A stretch of 64,000 bases of DNA from Hexactinellida sp. DTS-2022 (lineage: Eukaryota; Porifera; Hexactinellida). The notes below the pieces were generated by a model. The model had not been told where the DNA came from. It made no database searches and saw only the letters and a list, made by a program, of their open reading frames with translations. Positions 1 through 9,976 of this stretch are shown one piece after another. Both the position numbers and the translations under genes were made by a program. Every line of letters begins with the position of its first letter. Positions within the stretch are counted from its first letter, which is position 1. The DNA is taken from assembly GCA_028753945.1 (NCBI GenBank), contig JAPNXP010000002.1, forward strand, positions 1,240,001 through 1,304,000, in the 5' to 3' direction.

Positions 1-2
1 CC

Positions 3-2906
3 TCCACATCAGACCCCATGCTGGAGTCTCTCCCCAGCCCTCCTGCCTGTCCCCAAGCCGATGACCTCACAGAGCAGCTGAGAAACCTGGAGTGTCAGGA
101 GGCACTCGCCACTGGCTCCTCCCTCCCGGAGGTTACAGACTCGTATCTGCTCGACCCGCCGCCTCTCCCCGTGAGGACCACGCCCCCGCTGGATATCCAG
201 TCCCACTCCTTCGCGAGAGCAGACTCCCGCCTGAAGGCTCTGGGCCAGAAGTTGACCCTGTTGCAGGACAAAGAAGATCAGCTGACACAGCTGGACCAAC
301 AGGACCTCGGGCCCCAGGGGGCGGGGCAGGACATGACGCAGGCTAAGATCAAACGTACGCAGCAGAGCATAAAGATAAAGAGGGGGCTTAAGGAGGTGAG
401 AGAGGAGCAGCAGAGGTCCCTGCTGGAGAAGCAGTACCAGGAGGTTAAGGCGGAGCAGGCTATGAGGAACAAGCGCATTAAGGAGCAGCAGAATGCCATT
501 AGTGAGGATCAGAACGCTATTCAGCAGAGGAGTAGAATAGCTAGCGACATGGAGCTGGCTAAGGAGGCTAACTTCCTGAAGAAGAAGGGAGAGCTGATTG
601 AGAAGAGACGCGAGATCAGCAGGAAGCAGGAGGCAGGCGAGGACACGGGACACCTGGTGACTATACTCAACCAGAAGGACACTGTCCTAACCCAGCTCCT
701 CGCCCAGCTGCAGCAGGACAAACAGAAGCGAGCGCTACAGGAACAGATGGAGATGAATCGGATCAACAATGAGAAGGAATTCCTGGAAGAGGCGATGCGC
801 GAGGAACAGCTGATGCGTCTGCAGGAGGAGAAGCTCCTGGATAAAATAGATCGCATGAAGCAGCTGGAGGAGGAGGAGAGAAGGGTGAGACTGAGTGAGG
901 AGCAGAATCTCATGAAACAGCTGGCTATCCCCAGCGCAACAGTGGTAGCTGCCTATCCCACTGACAACATGGAGTCTTCTGACCTGGAGCAACAGCTGCT
1001 GGCGCTGGAACAGCAAGAGCAGATACTGATAGAGACAGCGCCCTCTGTGCTCAAGGAGAAAAAGGAGCAGATGGAGTCTGTCGAGCAGCGGATAGTTCTG
1101 CTGGAGAGGAAGGAGAGAGACCTCATCAAGCAGCTGGAAGAGAAGGCCGCTAGTGAGAACGAGGAAGCGAAACGAGTTCTGGAGAAAGAGAAGTTGCTAC
1201 AGCAACATGAGCAGTTGCTAAAGAAGAAAGTGGTTGAGAATGAGATCCAAGCCCAGCGCTCTGACATGCTGAGCCAACAGGAAGCTCTGAAGAAACAGGC
1301 CGAGGAGATGGAGGATATGCAGCGGAAGCTGGCTGCTATGGAGTCAGAGGTTAGGGACAGACGGGAGGAGGCGGTGCAGCGGGACATCGAGAGCAAGCAG
1401 AAGGAGCAGAATGTCCTGCAGAGGGAGGAAGCCATCCTCGCTAAGGAGGAGGAGATACAGCGGGTAGAGGAGCAGTCCAAGCGGAAAGAGGTGGAAGTGA
1501 GGGAGCAGGAGGAGACTGCCCAGAGAGAGAAGGAAGAGGAAGAGAGACAGAGAGAAGAGGAGACCCGGAGGCGAGAGCTGGAGGAGAGAGAGTCCAGCTT
1601 GAGAGCAATGCAGGAGAGGTTAGAGCAGCAGGAGTTAGAAATACAATCTAAAATATCAGAACTGACAGATAGATCCTCTACCCTCCCCCACACAGACTCC
1701 ATAAGTCTCCCCTACCAGCCTCAGACCAGCACACTCCCCGCTCGCTACACACAGGCCGCGTCAAACAATCGCCGCTCTATAAATTTACCCGACGAAATGG
1801 TACAGCCCCCTCCCCCTTCTAGGAACTCCCACCTCCCTCCCGCTCTGGACTCTGTACCCATCGCTCCCACACTCACATTCCCCGCCCCGCCCCCTCCTGC
1901 CTCCAAGGACCCCCCAGCCCCCCCTCCCTCCAGCTACTCGGTGGCTCCTCCCCCTCCCGCCTCTTTCCAGCCCATGGCCCCGCCCGTCTCGAGCTCTCCC
2001 AGGATGGTGTTCCCCTTCGCCACCCGCGCGAACATTCCACAGCCCCCAGCTGATCTGCCAGAGGTGGTTGCCCAGTCGGGCGTTTTCCGCGCCAAGAAAG
2101 ACTCTGTTGGGTACATCCCTCCCCCCGGACACCCCTTCAATCCGGTCGGTATAGTCATGGACGCCACCAATACGACCATTGTGTCGGACGCTGCGCCTCT
2201 TGTGGACTGGCGCATACCTGCCCCTCCCCCGAACCTCCCCTTTGTGACCGGAGAGCAGTCCGGACCCTCCCTCCCCAGGACCGGCGGCATCACCACAGAG
2301 CTCCTATCCGCGCACACCAAGCTCAAGACCTCGCAGGCTCCGGCCGTCAGCAAGAAGCCCAAGACGGACGTCCAGAGCGACCTCATGGCCGCGATTTCCT
2401 GCGGCATTAAGCTAAAGCCGAGTCCGGGCCCACAGCGCAAGGGGGAAGAGACCCACCAGAAGTCCTTCAGACACCACCGCGTGCTAACATCTGTAGACGA
2501 TGCAGAGTCAGATCAGGAGTTGACCAACAAGCCTCTTGATAGCTCCGCTAAGCCTCGCAGCGGCAGCATGTCCGACCTGCTGGAGCCCGCGTCTGTGACG
2601 AAGAAGTACGACAGACAGGGGAGACTCATTGCCCCCAGCACTGCTCCCGCTAACCAGACTAGCAAGCTCAAGAGTCAGGTGCAGAGCAAGTCCACAGAGG
2701 CTGTGAACAGGTCCCCGGCAGAGGAGAACGTCCCTCACTGGAAGAAGGAGCTGGTGGAGAAGCGAGCGAAGGAGCAGGAGAAGGGCCGCTCGGCGGCTGG
2801 AGCCCAGAGGGCGGCGGAACAGGCCGAGATGGACAAGCTAGCCAGTATGCCTCCCTGGAAGCGGGAGCTGCTCCTCAAGAAGAGAGGAGTCAGTCATCAG
2901 ACCTGA
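3..2906 (+). CDS. WH2-domain, espin-like actin-binding protein (5' partial)
   Basis: The frame is open from the window edge to a TGA at 2904-2906. The first Met is at 18, but the frame continues upstream, so the true start probably lies outside. Counting from that Met (962 residues), residues ~20-560 are charged and Q/E/K/R-rich, a long predicted coiled coil. Residues ~590-770 are proline-rich with PPPP runs, of the kind that bind profilin, SH3 or EVH1 partners. A WH2-like actin-monomer motif (DLMAAISCGIKLKP) lies near 785-800. The C-terminus has two WKxEL motifs (HWKKELVEKR near 905, PPWKRELLLKK near 944); the second, preceded by LASM, resembles the repeated LASLPAWRRD-type motif of espins. 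Actin binding or bundling is inferred. Espin N-terminal ankyrin repeats, if present, would lie upstream. It is intronless over 2.9 kb and much more GC-rich than its surroundings. Another WH2/phostensin-like family is possible. Confidence 0.75.
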   Translation, partial: STSDPMLESLPSPPACPQADDLTEQLRNLECQEALATGSSLPEVTDSYLLDPPPLPVRTTPPLDIQSHSFARADSRLKALGQKLTLLQDKEDQLTQLDQQDLGPQGAGQDMTQAKIKRTQQSIKIKRGLKEVREEQQRSLLEKQYQEVKAEQAMRNKRIKEQQNAISEDQNAIQQRSRIASDMELAKEANFLKKKGELIEKRREISRKQEAGEDTGHLVTILNQKDTVLTQLLAQLQQDKQKRALQEQMEMNRINNEKEFLEEAMREEQLMRLQEEKLLDKIDRMKQLEEEERRVRLSEEQNLMKQLAIPSATVVAAYPTDNMESSDLEQQLLALEQQEQILIETAPSVLKEKKEQMESVEQRIVLLERKERDLIKQLEEKAASENEEAKRVLEKEKLLQQHEQLLKKKVVENEIQAQRSDMLSQQEALKKQAEEMEDMQRKLAAMESEVRDRREEAVQRDIESKQKEQNVLQREEAILAKEEEIQRVEEQSKRKEVEVREQEETAQREKEEEERQREEETRRRELEERESSLRAMQERLEQQELEIQSKISELTDRSSTLPHTDSISLPYQPQTSTLPARYTQAASNNRRSINLPDEMVQPPPPSRNSHLPPALDSVPIAPTLTFPAPPPPASKDPPAPPPSSYSVAPPPPASFQPMAPPVSSSPRMVFPFATRANIPQPPADLPEVVAQSGVFRAKKDSVGYIPPPGHPFNPVGIVMDATNTTIVSDAAPLVDWRIPAPPPNLPFVTGEQSGPSLPRTGGITTELLSAHTKLKTSQAPAVSKKPKTDVQSDLMAAISCGIKLKPSPGPQRKGEETHQKSFRHHRVLTSVDDAESDQELTNKPLDSSAKPRSGSMSDLLEPASVTKKYDRQGRLIAPSTAPANQTSKLKSQVQSKSTEAVNRSPAEENVPHWKKELVEKRAKEQEKGRSAAGAQRAAEQAEMDKLASMPPWKRELLLKKRGVSHQT

Positions 2907-3208
2907 GGCCTCTATCGGCACTGCTTCAGATTCTGATAAGTTGATACGTATATTTTGGATAAATTGAGTGTTGTTGTGTATATTTCAGATATAAATAGAC
3001 TTTGAATGTTATTAATAGCTGTTTTTATACTGTCTGGGCTTTAAATATAATTTACGAGAGGTTGATAGTGGTTGGAACATTCCACTAATTGAGTCCCCGA
3101 TTATTGAATAGGCATGATCACAGATATTCAAAACTCATTGTGTACATTCTACCTACCGCTTGCAGGCATGGGATGACAGATCTACTCTACAAATATAGAA
3201 TCTAAACA
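2907..3208. other. 3' flank of the WH2 gene
   Basis: AT-rich sequence just after the stop codon, presumably 3'UTR and intergenic DNA. I see no canonical AATAAA signal and no further open frame. Confidence 0.4.
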
Positions 3209-3839
3209 TAATCTGGTCGTTGAAATCCCAAAATGGGTCATTCCTAGAAAAAATTCATGCAAAGCGTATTTTAGTATCACTAGAAGGCGCAATTTTTCGT
3301 AGAATAACATATGCAAAATCAGCTAAACTCCGTTATGTGGAAAAACTTTACGAAATTATTCTGAAAATCTTCAATTTTATTAAGGTATATCTCGAATAAT
3401 CTCGTCAAATCACATTTTAGAGGGTCGTTATGTGTATAATTATACCAGTGGAGTTGAACGAGGGGTCACTCGATTGGATAGGCACACAATTTGAGAATGG
3501 AATGTTGGCACATTCCTAACACATTCCTGATAATTCCAGCGTTGCTAAGGAAATTTCATCTAAATATGGTCATGTGATATATCAAATTGCCGGAAATTTA
3601 CGCTGAGTACAATTATGGTAGTTATAAGTTGATTAGATTTGATTTGAGAAAGTTAGTTACGGAAATGTCGGCGATTTACTATGAATTGGCCGACACTGCC
3701 ACCCGCATAAATATTTTTCCACATAACGGATTTTAGCGGATTTTGGATACGTTATTCTACGAAAAATTGCGCTTCAAGGGAAACTAAGTAACACTTTGTA
3801 TGAATTTTTTCAAGGTTCAACCTACTAACGACCAGATTA
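3209..3839. mobile_element. Non-autonomous DNA transposon with ~150-bp inverted termini
   Basis: The left end reads TAATCTGGTCGTT and the right end AACGACCAGATTA. The arms stay recognisably inverted for about 150 bp, including a shared GCGCAATTTTTCGTAGAATAAC-like block and its complement. The 3-bp flanks (ACA on both sides) would fit a short target-site duplication such as that of PIF/Harbinger-type elements, but this is weak. There is no coding capacity. Confidence 0.6.
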
Positions 3840-3859
3840 ACAGTAATATAGTAAATACC

Positions 3860-4242
3860 CAGGGGTGGTTAATCTGCTGTTAACAGCCATTTTGGCTGTT
3901 TGCTGTTAACAGCTAACTATTTGCTGTTAACAGCTAAGAATTCGTCCCCAATTCCTTAACGAATTTAAGTCGCCTTTAAGCTGTTAACAGCTAATGAGAG
4001 CTGTTAACAGCCAATGAGAGCTGTTAACAGCCAATTCAAGCTGTTCAAATTCAATAATTATATCAGTAAAAATTAATGAAAAGGGATAAGCAAAGAAAGT
4101 TATACTCAAAAATGTTTAAATTCGAATTGTTTATCATATTTACATAACAGTGAAATTTGAAACTAAATGATTATATAATAATATTTCAATTATTGCATTG
4201 GTCAGCATCTAGCTGTTAACAGCTTGGCTGTTTCCATCCCTG
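3860..4242. mobile_element. hAT-type MITE built around a repeated 12-bp palindrome
   Basis: The termini are CAGGGGTGG and CCATCCCTG, with a perfect 8-bp target-site duplication TAAATACC (3852-3859 and 4243-4250), the hallmark of hAT transposition. The interior holds seven copies of the perfect palindrome GCTGTTAACAGC. There is no open reading frame, so the element is non-autonomous. Confidence 0.85.
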
Positions 4243-4249
4243 TAAATAC

Positions 4250-4353
4250 CTTATTATAGGAAATTAACGCGCCATGTAATTAACGCGACGGAATTTAACG
4301 CGAATAGGAGCAATTCACGTTAATGTCATCACGCGTTAATTTCCTATAATAAG
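4250..4353. mobile_element. Short inverted-repeat MITE (TTATTATAGG family)
   Basis: About 20-bp perfect inverted ends (CTTATTATAGGAAATTAACG and its complement), with further AACGCG motifs inside. A half copy of the same end occurs at about 6152-6190. Superfamily not assigned. Confidence 0.6.
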
Positions 4354-4402
4354 ATATACTCCCGAGTATATAATGTCCTAATCTAATTATACTCCTGGGT
4401 AT

Positions 4403-4881
4403 CAGGGTTGTATCAACTCATTTTGAGTTGGCAGAATCAACTCATTTTCTTGAATGAGTTGAATGAGTTGGTGACAGCAAAATGAATGAGTTGAATGAGT
4501 TGGTAACAGAAAAATGAATGAGTTGAACGAGTTGGTAGACAAAAAATGAGTTGATACAACCCTACTTCCGACCATGGCCAGACAACTTTCACTTTGTCGT
4601 AACATTAATGCGTAGGGAGATCCAAATTTGGCTGGATCACTTTTGAGAGCCGACCGACGCAGCTATAAATGTATTATTAAACTGAAGATTTAAGATATAC
4701 GTTAGTACAATTAGTTTAATAAAAAATGAGTTGGCAGAATCAACTCATTTTCTTGAATGAGTTGAATGAGTTGGTAACAGCAAAATGAATGAGTTGAATG
4801 AGTTGGTGAAGGAAATTTGAATGAGTTGGTAGACAAAAAATGAGTTGTTTTGCCAACTCAAAATGAGTTGATACAACCCTG
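4403..4881. mobile_element. hAT-type element rich in TGAGTTG repeats
   Basis: The ends are CAGGGTTGTATCAACTC and GAGTTGATACAACCCTG, flanked by the exact 8-bp duplication CTGGGTAT (4395-4402 and 4882-4889). The interior has two blocks of tandem TGAGTTGAA-like repeats around a unique centre, and an internal copy of the terminal sequence near 4545-4562. This suggests a composite of two copies. No coding capacity. Confidence 0.8.
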
Positions 4882-4947
4882 CTGGGTATATTATTTCCTA
4901 GCCTAATTATACTCCCGGATATATTCTGTCCAAGTCTAATGACCCAT

Positions 4948-5338
4948 GGCCAGAGGATCCGAATGGATTACGGATTTACGGATTTACGGATTTGGAATCC
5001 GTCAAATCCGTAATGTGCGGATTTTGGAACTGATTTGGAATAATTCTCAAATCCATTCCAAATCCGTAAATATCGGATATTTTAATGAATTTGAAATTAA
5101 TCTCAAATCTATAAAAAAATTCGTATGGATTTAGCAAATCCGTAGGGATTTGGAAATCTGTATAGATTTTATAGAATTTAAAAATCAGCTTTGGATCGAG
5201 GGTCCATATGGATTACGGATTTACGGATTGAAAATCCGTAATTTACGGATATGGAACGGATTTGGAATTTTAATTCTAGATGTGATGGATTATGGAGCGG
5301 ATATGGATACGTCTTCCGATCCATTCGGACCCTCTGCC
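4948..5338. mobile_element. MITE made of TACGGATTT-type repeats
   Basis: Imperfect inverted ends (GGCCAGAGGATCCGAATGGA on the left; TCCATTCGGACCCTCTGCCC on the right) enclose many TACGGATTT/AAATCCGTA motifs. It abuts the next palindromic element at a CCATGG junction. No clear target-site duplication. Short open frames here are repeat artefacts. Confidence 0.55.
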
Positions 5339-6145
5339 CATGGCCTACTATATTATACGGCTAGATAAGTCAAGTATTTGCCATTTTATTTCCAGGCCAG
5401 TGTTTACTTTCTAATTGCTCGTAAAATATATTACCTATTGTCATGGAATAAACTGAACTTAGGTTTTCAAATACGCTGGAAACACCTAAAATACTTTTGA
5501 GAATGATTTCTCATCGGATTTAACCACAATGACGTAATCAAATATACATACCCATATATGGCAATGATGTTAAATAAATGTTGATTTTTTAGATAATTTG
5601 AGAATCTAACATGGCCGTTTTTATCGTAATGCATTTTTCTTGTTAAATACTAACTACAGTAACAAATTATGTAATTCCTTTCACTCAAATTCTTTTCAAC
5701 GTCAATGTAAGTAAATAATTATACTATTGTTATCAAACCATATGTTTTGTATTTTTTGAAATGTATAGTTAGATTTTAATCTAAGTCTTAAAAGTGCTGT
5801 TTGACGACGTACATGTTGCCCAGTCACTTTAATGACCGTTCTTGTGACTTTTTAGCTAATGTTCACTGAATCTCTACTTCAATCTCCACTTCAAATCTCT
5901 ACTTGATAATTAGAATTAATTACCAGATATGGGTATGTATATTTGATTACGTCATTGTGGTTAAATCCGATGAGAAATCATTCTCAAAAGTATTTTAGAT
6001 GTTTCCAGCGTATTTGTAAACCTAAGTTCAGTTTATTCCATGACAATAGATAATTTATTTTACGAGCAATTAGAAAGTAAACACTGGCCTGGAAATAAAA
6101 TGGCAAATACTTGACTTATCTAACCGTATTATATAGTAGGCCATG
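5339..6145. mobile_element. Palindromic P-like MITE, ~215-bp inverted arms
   Basis: It begins CATGGCCTACT and ends with the complement AGTAGGCCATG. The two arms pair for about 215 bp (5339-5560 against 5930-6145) around a ~370-bp loop. A relative with similar ends (CATGGCCTACTTAATATACGG-like, truncated here) lies at 43255-44041. The CATG start and long inverted arms recall P-superfamily elements; assignment to P is an inference. No matching duplication is visible at this copy. Confidence 0.6.
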
Positions 6146-6373
6146 AATGACCTTATGATAGGAAATTAACGCGCATGAAATTAATACGACAAGGCCACTA
6201 ATTGATAGGATCTGTGATGGCGATTCGTTTTAATTTATTGTTACTTATTATAATCTATATTATTCCTGTAAATTGAATATAGTATTGTTCTTTCATTCAT
6301 ATTGTTAGCTTTAATTGGCAACAAATATTGTTTCAAGTTTCTCTGAAAGAGCTTTTTGCACGAAGTGGGTGCA
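6146..6373 (+). promoter_or_regulatory. Presumed promoter/5'UTR of receptor gene 1
   Basis: AT-rich DNA between the last transposon and the first Met of gene 1. It contains a truncated TTATGATAGGAAATTAACGCG-type repeat end (~6153). No diagnostic core-promoter motif can be singled out, so transcription from here is inferred from position only. Confidence 0.25.
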
Positions 6374-8863
6374 ATGGTTAAGGCATTTATTTTATTTCTT
6401 ATTTCATTGTTCTCTCTGACAACTTACGTTACCTCAAGTTGTCCTGCTGTGTGTCACTCGTATTCAACTCTATTGTCATGCCAGATTAACTCCTCTCTAC
6501 CTCCTAACTGGATATCTCGATGTGACAATCACTCACATTCCATTCTTCGTATTATTGTAACTAAGAGTTACCAGAATTCTTCATTGTTCATCAACATTGC
6601 ATCTAATTCTTCTCTCAACAGCATAATCATACATTTCTACCAGAGTGAGTCTCTCAACCTAACCGCCTCCTCCTACAACTATAACATAAGCTCTTTAACA
6701 TTGTCTGGTTCTAATTCCTTTACGATTGGACTGAGGGACTTCCTGTCTCACTTCCCTAGCCTCGTATCTCTGTACATTATGAACAACACACTGCTACGAG
6801 ACATTGAGGAGAGGAGCTTTGTCTCTCTGACAGGACTACAGATGCTGACAGTGGAGGGAGTGGGTATTGAGAGGATAGGAAATAATCTATTGGAGGGGTT
6901 GTCTGGTCTGATAAGATTGGAGTGGACTAACTCTAGCACATCTGTTATAGAGTCTTCTGCTCTCTTCCATCTAACTTCCCTTCGGTACTTGAATCTACAG
7001 AGTAATAGAATTGCTTCTTTAGCCTGTGACTTATTCCAGAGAATTCGGAATCTCAGAGAGATTAACTTAGCTGGAAACTTATTATCCAGTCTGCCGTCTC
7101 AGTCCTTTCAACAGATGCCAAGCCTAACTCTGTTAGGTGTGCAGTCAAACCCACTGGTCTGTGATTGCAATATGTTCTGGCTTGAGTATGCAGAGGCTTA
7201 TTACAGTCTCACAATAGTGTGGCCGTGCAACGGATCAGTACTGCAACCGATCTGTACAGATTTCTATATCCCCCCTAACAACACTATGAACTGTACAAAG
7301 TTGAATACTTCAATAAATACTACTCCTAATATTAGTATGTGTTGCAACATGACTGTATTGAATATAACTGTAAACACAACAGCAATCTGCCAATCTAACT
7401 ACTCTGCTAGCAGCAACAAACCTATCGATCCAATTGCTGTTCCTAATGTCACAAACGGAAATAATCAAACACATAACACATCCCAACCTCTTAACAACAC
7501 CAATATACTAGATACAAGGAATAAAACTACTATTATGAACCAATATCCTCTCGCTAACAAAACCTATCCTAATTATCCGTATAACGTATCTCAGGCTTGC
7601 AACTCAACAGGGAATTTGTGCAAAAACATGTCACAACATGAGAATATCTCAATACCTATTAGCAGTGACATTTGTCCCAATCCTCATAACTTCCCTTGTA
7701 ACTCTCCTTGTCAGCCATGTGAGCACATCTGTACTAACTCTCCAAATGGATCTATCTGTTCCTGTTTCGGGACATACATGCTACAACCAGATGGGTTTAG
7801 TTGTGCACCTCCCAACAACAAATGTCCCACTGAATATGAGTTATGTTCTAGTTCCTCATGTTGTATTCCATCCCGATATTCCTGTCCCATCAACCTGACA
7901 GAGATCCTACAGGATGATAGTATACTACAGGTATCTCCCCTACAGACAGCAGGGAACAGGTCTATCATACTCTCCAGTGCTGAGGATCAGATCACTCTCA
8001 ACCTGTCTATCTCTGTCAGCAGTCTCGTGCTGGTAGTCAGCTGTCAGGTAGACTGGCAGGAGTGTGTTGACACAGCTGTTAGTATGACCCTCTCAGACTC
8101 CTTTTCTCTGGCATTCTCTCTTCCTTCTGCTCTCTCCTCTCCTCTGCACTACTTACTGCTGCGTGTGGAGGAGACAGAGACTGGGAATGTACAGTTGTAT
8201 GAGAGACTGCTGGTAGTGATTCAGAGCTCTGACCTACCTACTCTTTACACCCGATCACTTGTCGCCTCATCCGTGAGCAGTGACGTGTCGATAGGTGTAG
8301 CTGTCAGTTCTCTGGAACCGAGTCTCTGCTCAAAAGCGTGTCCTGATCTGAATGTGTCTCTGTTCTCAGTTGGACTGATAGCAGTGGACATAAGCGGGTG
8401 GGAGGGAGTGTCAGTGCGGTTAGTGAGCTGTGTGTCTCTGTCCACTCAGCACTGGATGAGCTACAGCAGCTATCTGTTCTCCATTGAGTGGAGGAATGTG
8501 AGTAGTGAGCTGAATGGGAGATTCCAGTTGAGAGTGAATGGGAGTGGTCTGGTGGCAGGAGTGGCTGAGTTCACTGTAGACTATCCTGTCTCGGATGAGG
8601 CATGCGAGGGTAGACTGGAGATGGGTGTGTATTGGAACTGGACTAGCAACGGGACTACCAGCACGGTTCCTTGTTATGAGCTTTTTGGACCGCAGAGCAA
8701 TGAAGTTGATGTGTATCCTAACCAAGTAATCGAGACATCCTGTCAGGATCAAGATCTCTTTTATCCAAATTCCTCTCAAACCCTGTCCAGCTCTTGTGGA
8801 CGCGATTTAGAATGGGGAAACACTATAGCCTCAGAATGTTTCCTCTCTAGTGAATACTTGAAG
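6374..8863 (+). CDS. LRR adhesion-GPCR gene 1, exon 1 (signal peptide, LRRs, EGF, ectodomain)
   Basis: The start is the ATG at 6374, giving a signal peptide (MVKAFILFLISLFSLTTYV). Then come a Cys-containing N-cap, leucine-rich repeats (~residues 100-260), an LRR C-cap (NPLVCDCNMFW, ~258), and an Asn/Thr-rich linker with many N-glycosylation sequons (~315-430). These are followed by an EGF-like domain (~434-480) and an unrecognised Cys-containing domain (~505-745) that ends in an HRM-like segment (WNWT ... SCGRDLEWG ... C, ~750-830). The exon ends at TTGAAG|GTTTGT in phase 0. It has no TSP3 repeat, unlike the later A exons, whose main domain is clearly paralogous to this one. Role: extracellular N-terminus of a surface receptor; ligand unknown. 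The paralogue is at 48274-50367. Confidence 0.85.
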
Positions 8864-9524
8864 GTTTGTTAAAACAATCATGTTTAGGCACAAAAGTGGC
8901 GGCGCCAGGCGAGCGAGCACTGTAAACTTGTCATTGCATAGTTGGACTTTGATACAATTTGTTAATAGAGGGCAATTCTACGATTTGCAAGCTTTGCAAG
9001 GTCGTTCACAATTCCCTTATGTCATATAAGCTACGGTTGTAATAAGCACAAATGTATCCCTGACGGAGAATTTGTGGCACGTGCCCCCTGGCCTCCACTG
9101 GACACGAATACAACATTTTATTTTAAATTCAATTACATGGAGTTTGCTTATTAGCAACTCCCCTATTAGCAACCGCTTTTCGGATCCCAAGCGTGATAAT
9201 ACTGTTAATTTCATTCCCCTATTAGCAACTTCGCCTATTAGCCATCAGATTTAGTGGCAAACACGGGTTGCTATTAAGCGAACTCCACTGTACGTTTAAT
9301 TGGTGGAGTTTGCCAGTTTGTATAGGAACATTTCCATACAAAAGGTGATAGGAAAATTTCACATACTAAATCCTATCTATTGCAACCTGGTTAAGATGAA
9401 ATAGTTCTTTCAAACCAAGTTCGCGAAACGCGAAAATATCTCTGTTTAAGTATATTGTGGTTGGTAACACTAACTACGTAGTACAATCGGCCTTTTGATT
9501 ATCTGTTTTCTCTGTTTTATCTAG
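8864..9524 (+). other. Intron 1 of receptor gene 1
   Basis: GT...AG intron. It begins with sequence nearly identical to intron 1 of gene 2, including a relic GTGGCGGCGCCAGG hAT end near 8896. It contains the 155-bp MITE at 9136-9290 and ends in a pyrimidine-rich TTTTATCTAG acceptor. Confidence 0.75.
9136..9290. mobile_element. TA-inserting MITE (pogo/mariner-like)
   Basis: The ends are CATGGAGTTTGCTTATTAGC and GCTATTAAGCGAACTCCACTG-like, flanked by TA on both sides (9134-9135, 9291-9292). The paralogous intron of gene 2 (~51116-51135) has the uninterrupted sequence AATTATGTTTAATTGG, which proves insertion at a TA dinucleotide. Confidence 0.8.
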
Positions 9525-9918
9525 ATTCTTGTGTTTTCAGCAGAATTCGTTCCATCAAACAGATACTTCGTATCGCGTAAATTCAATAGTACTACTTACT
9601 ATTTAAAGCTTTGCCTATCCGACATTATTTCCAACTTCAAGTTGAATCAATACTATATTTATGAAAATACAACAAGAGATAATGTTGTATTTTACAAGAT
9701 GGATGTATCCAATATCTCTATTGATGATCTACTATCAAATATTACCAATAAAGATCGGTTTCATAATTTGAATGCTAAGCTGGATACCTGTCTGGTAGAC
9801 TACTCAATTGATTTGTTTGTCAGATCAACAAAATGTGAATGTAACATTCAACGGTCTTTAGATCGTAACGTACTCACTGTATACGAGATGTGCCATATGC
9901 CAGCGTGTTCTTGTGAAG
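9525..9918 (+). CDS. Receptor gene 1, exon 2 (cassette B1)
   Basis: Follows the acceptor TTATCTAG in phase 0 and reads ILVFSAEFVPSN..., matching FLMFSVILNPSN and VMVITSILNPSN at the starts of the other B exons. About 131 codons of an unrecognised extracellular domain with spaced cysteines (CLVDYS, CECN, ACSCE), ending in phase 1. At the position of the donor in other B exons (GAAG|GTAATT) the sequence is GAAG|GAAAGT, so the splice site is non-canonical (GA) or lost. Only an end at 9918 restores frame with the next exon. Reading through the 58-nt gap meets a stop at 9981-9983. No family name can be given for the B domain. Confidence 0.75.
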
Positions 9919-9976
9919 GAAAGTTAATTTATAATAGACAATATTATTTGTTTTTATATTGTTTTTCTTTCTTTAG

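Noticed and set aside
278-2738. Long reverse-strand frames across the WH2 gene
   Set aside because: Antisense shadows of the repetitive, GC-rich coding sequence, with Leu/Ser-rich low-complexity products.
7711-8779. Reverse-strand frames across the LRR exons (and their copies at 49281-50283)
   Set aside because: They mirror the plus-strand exon, recur only because the exon is duplicated, and lack start or splice context.
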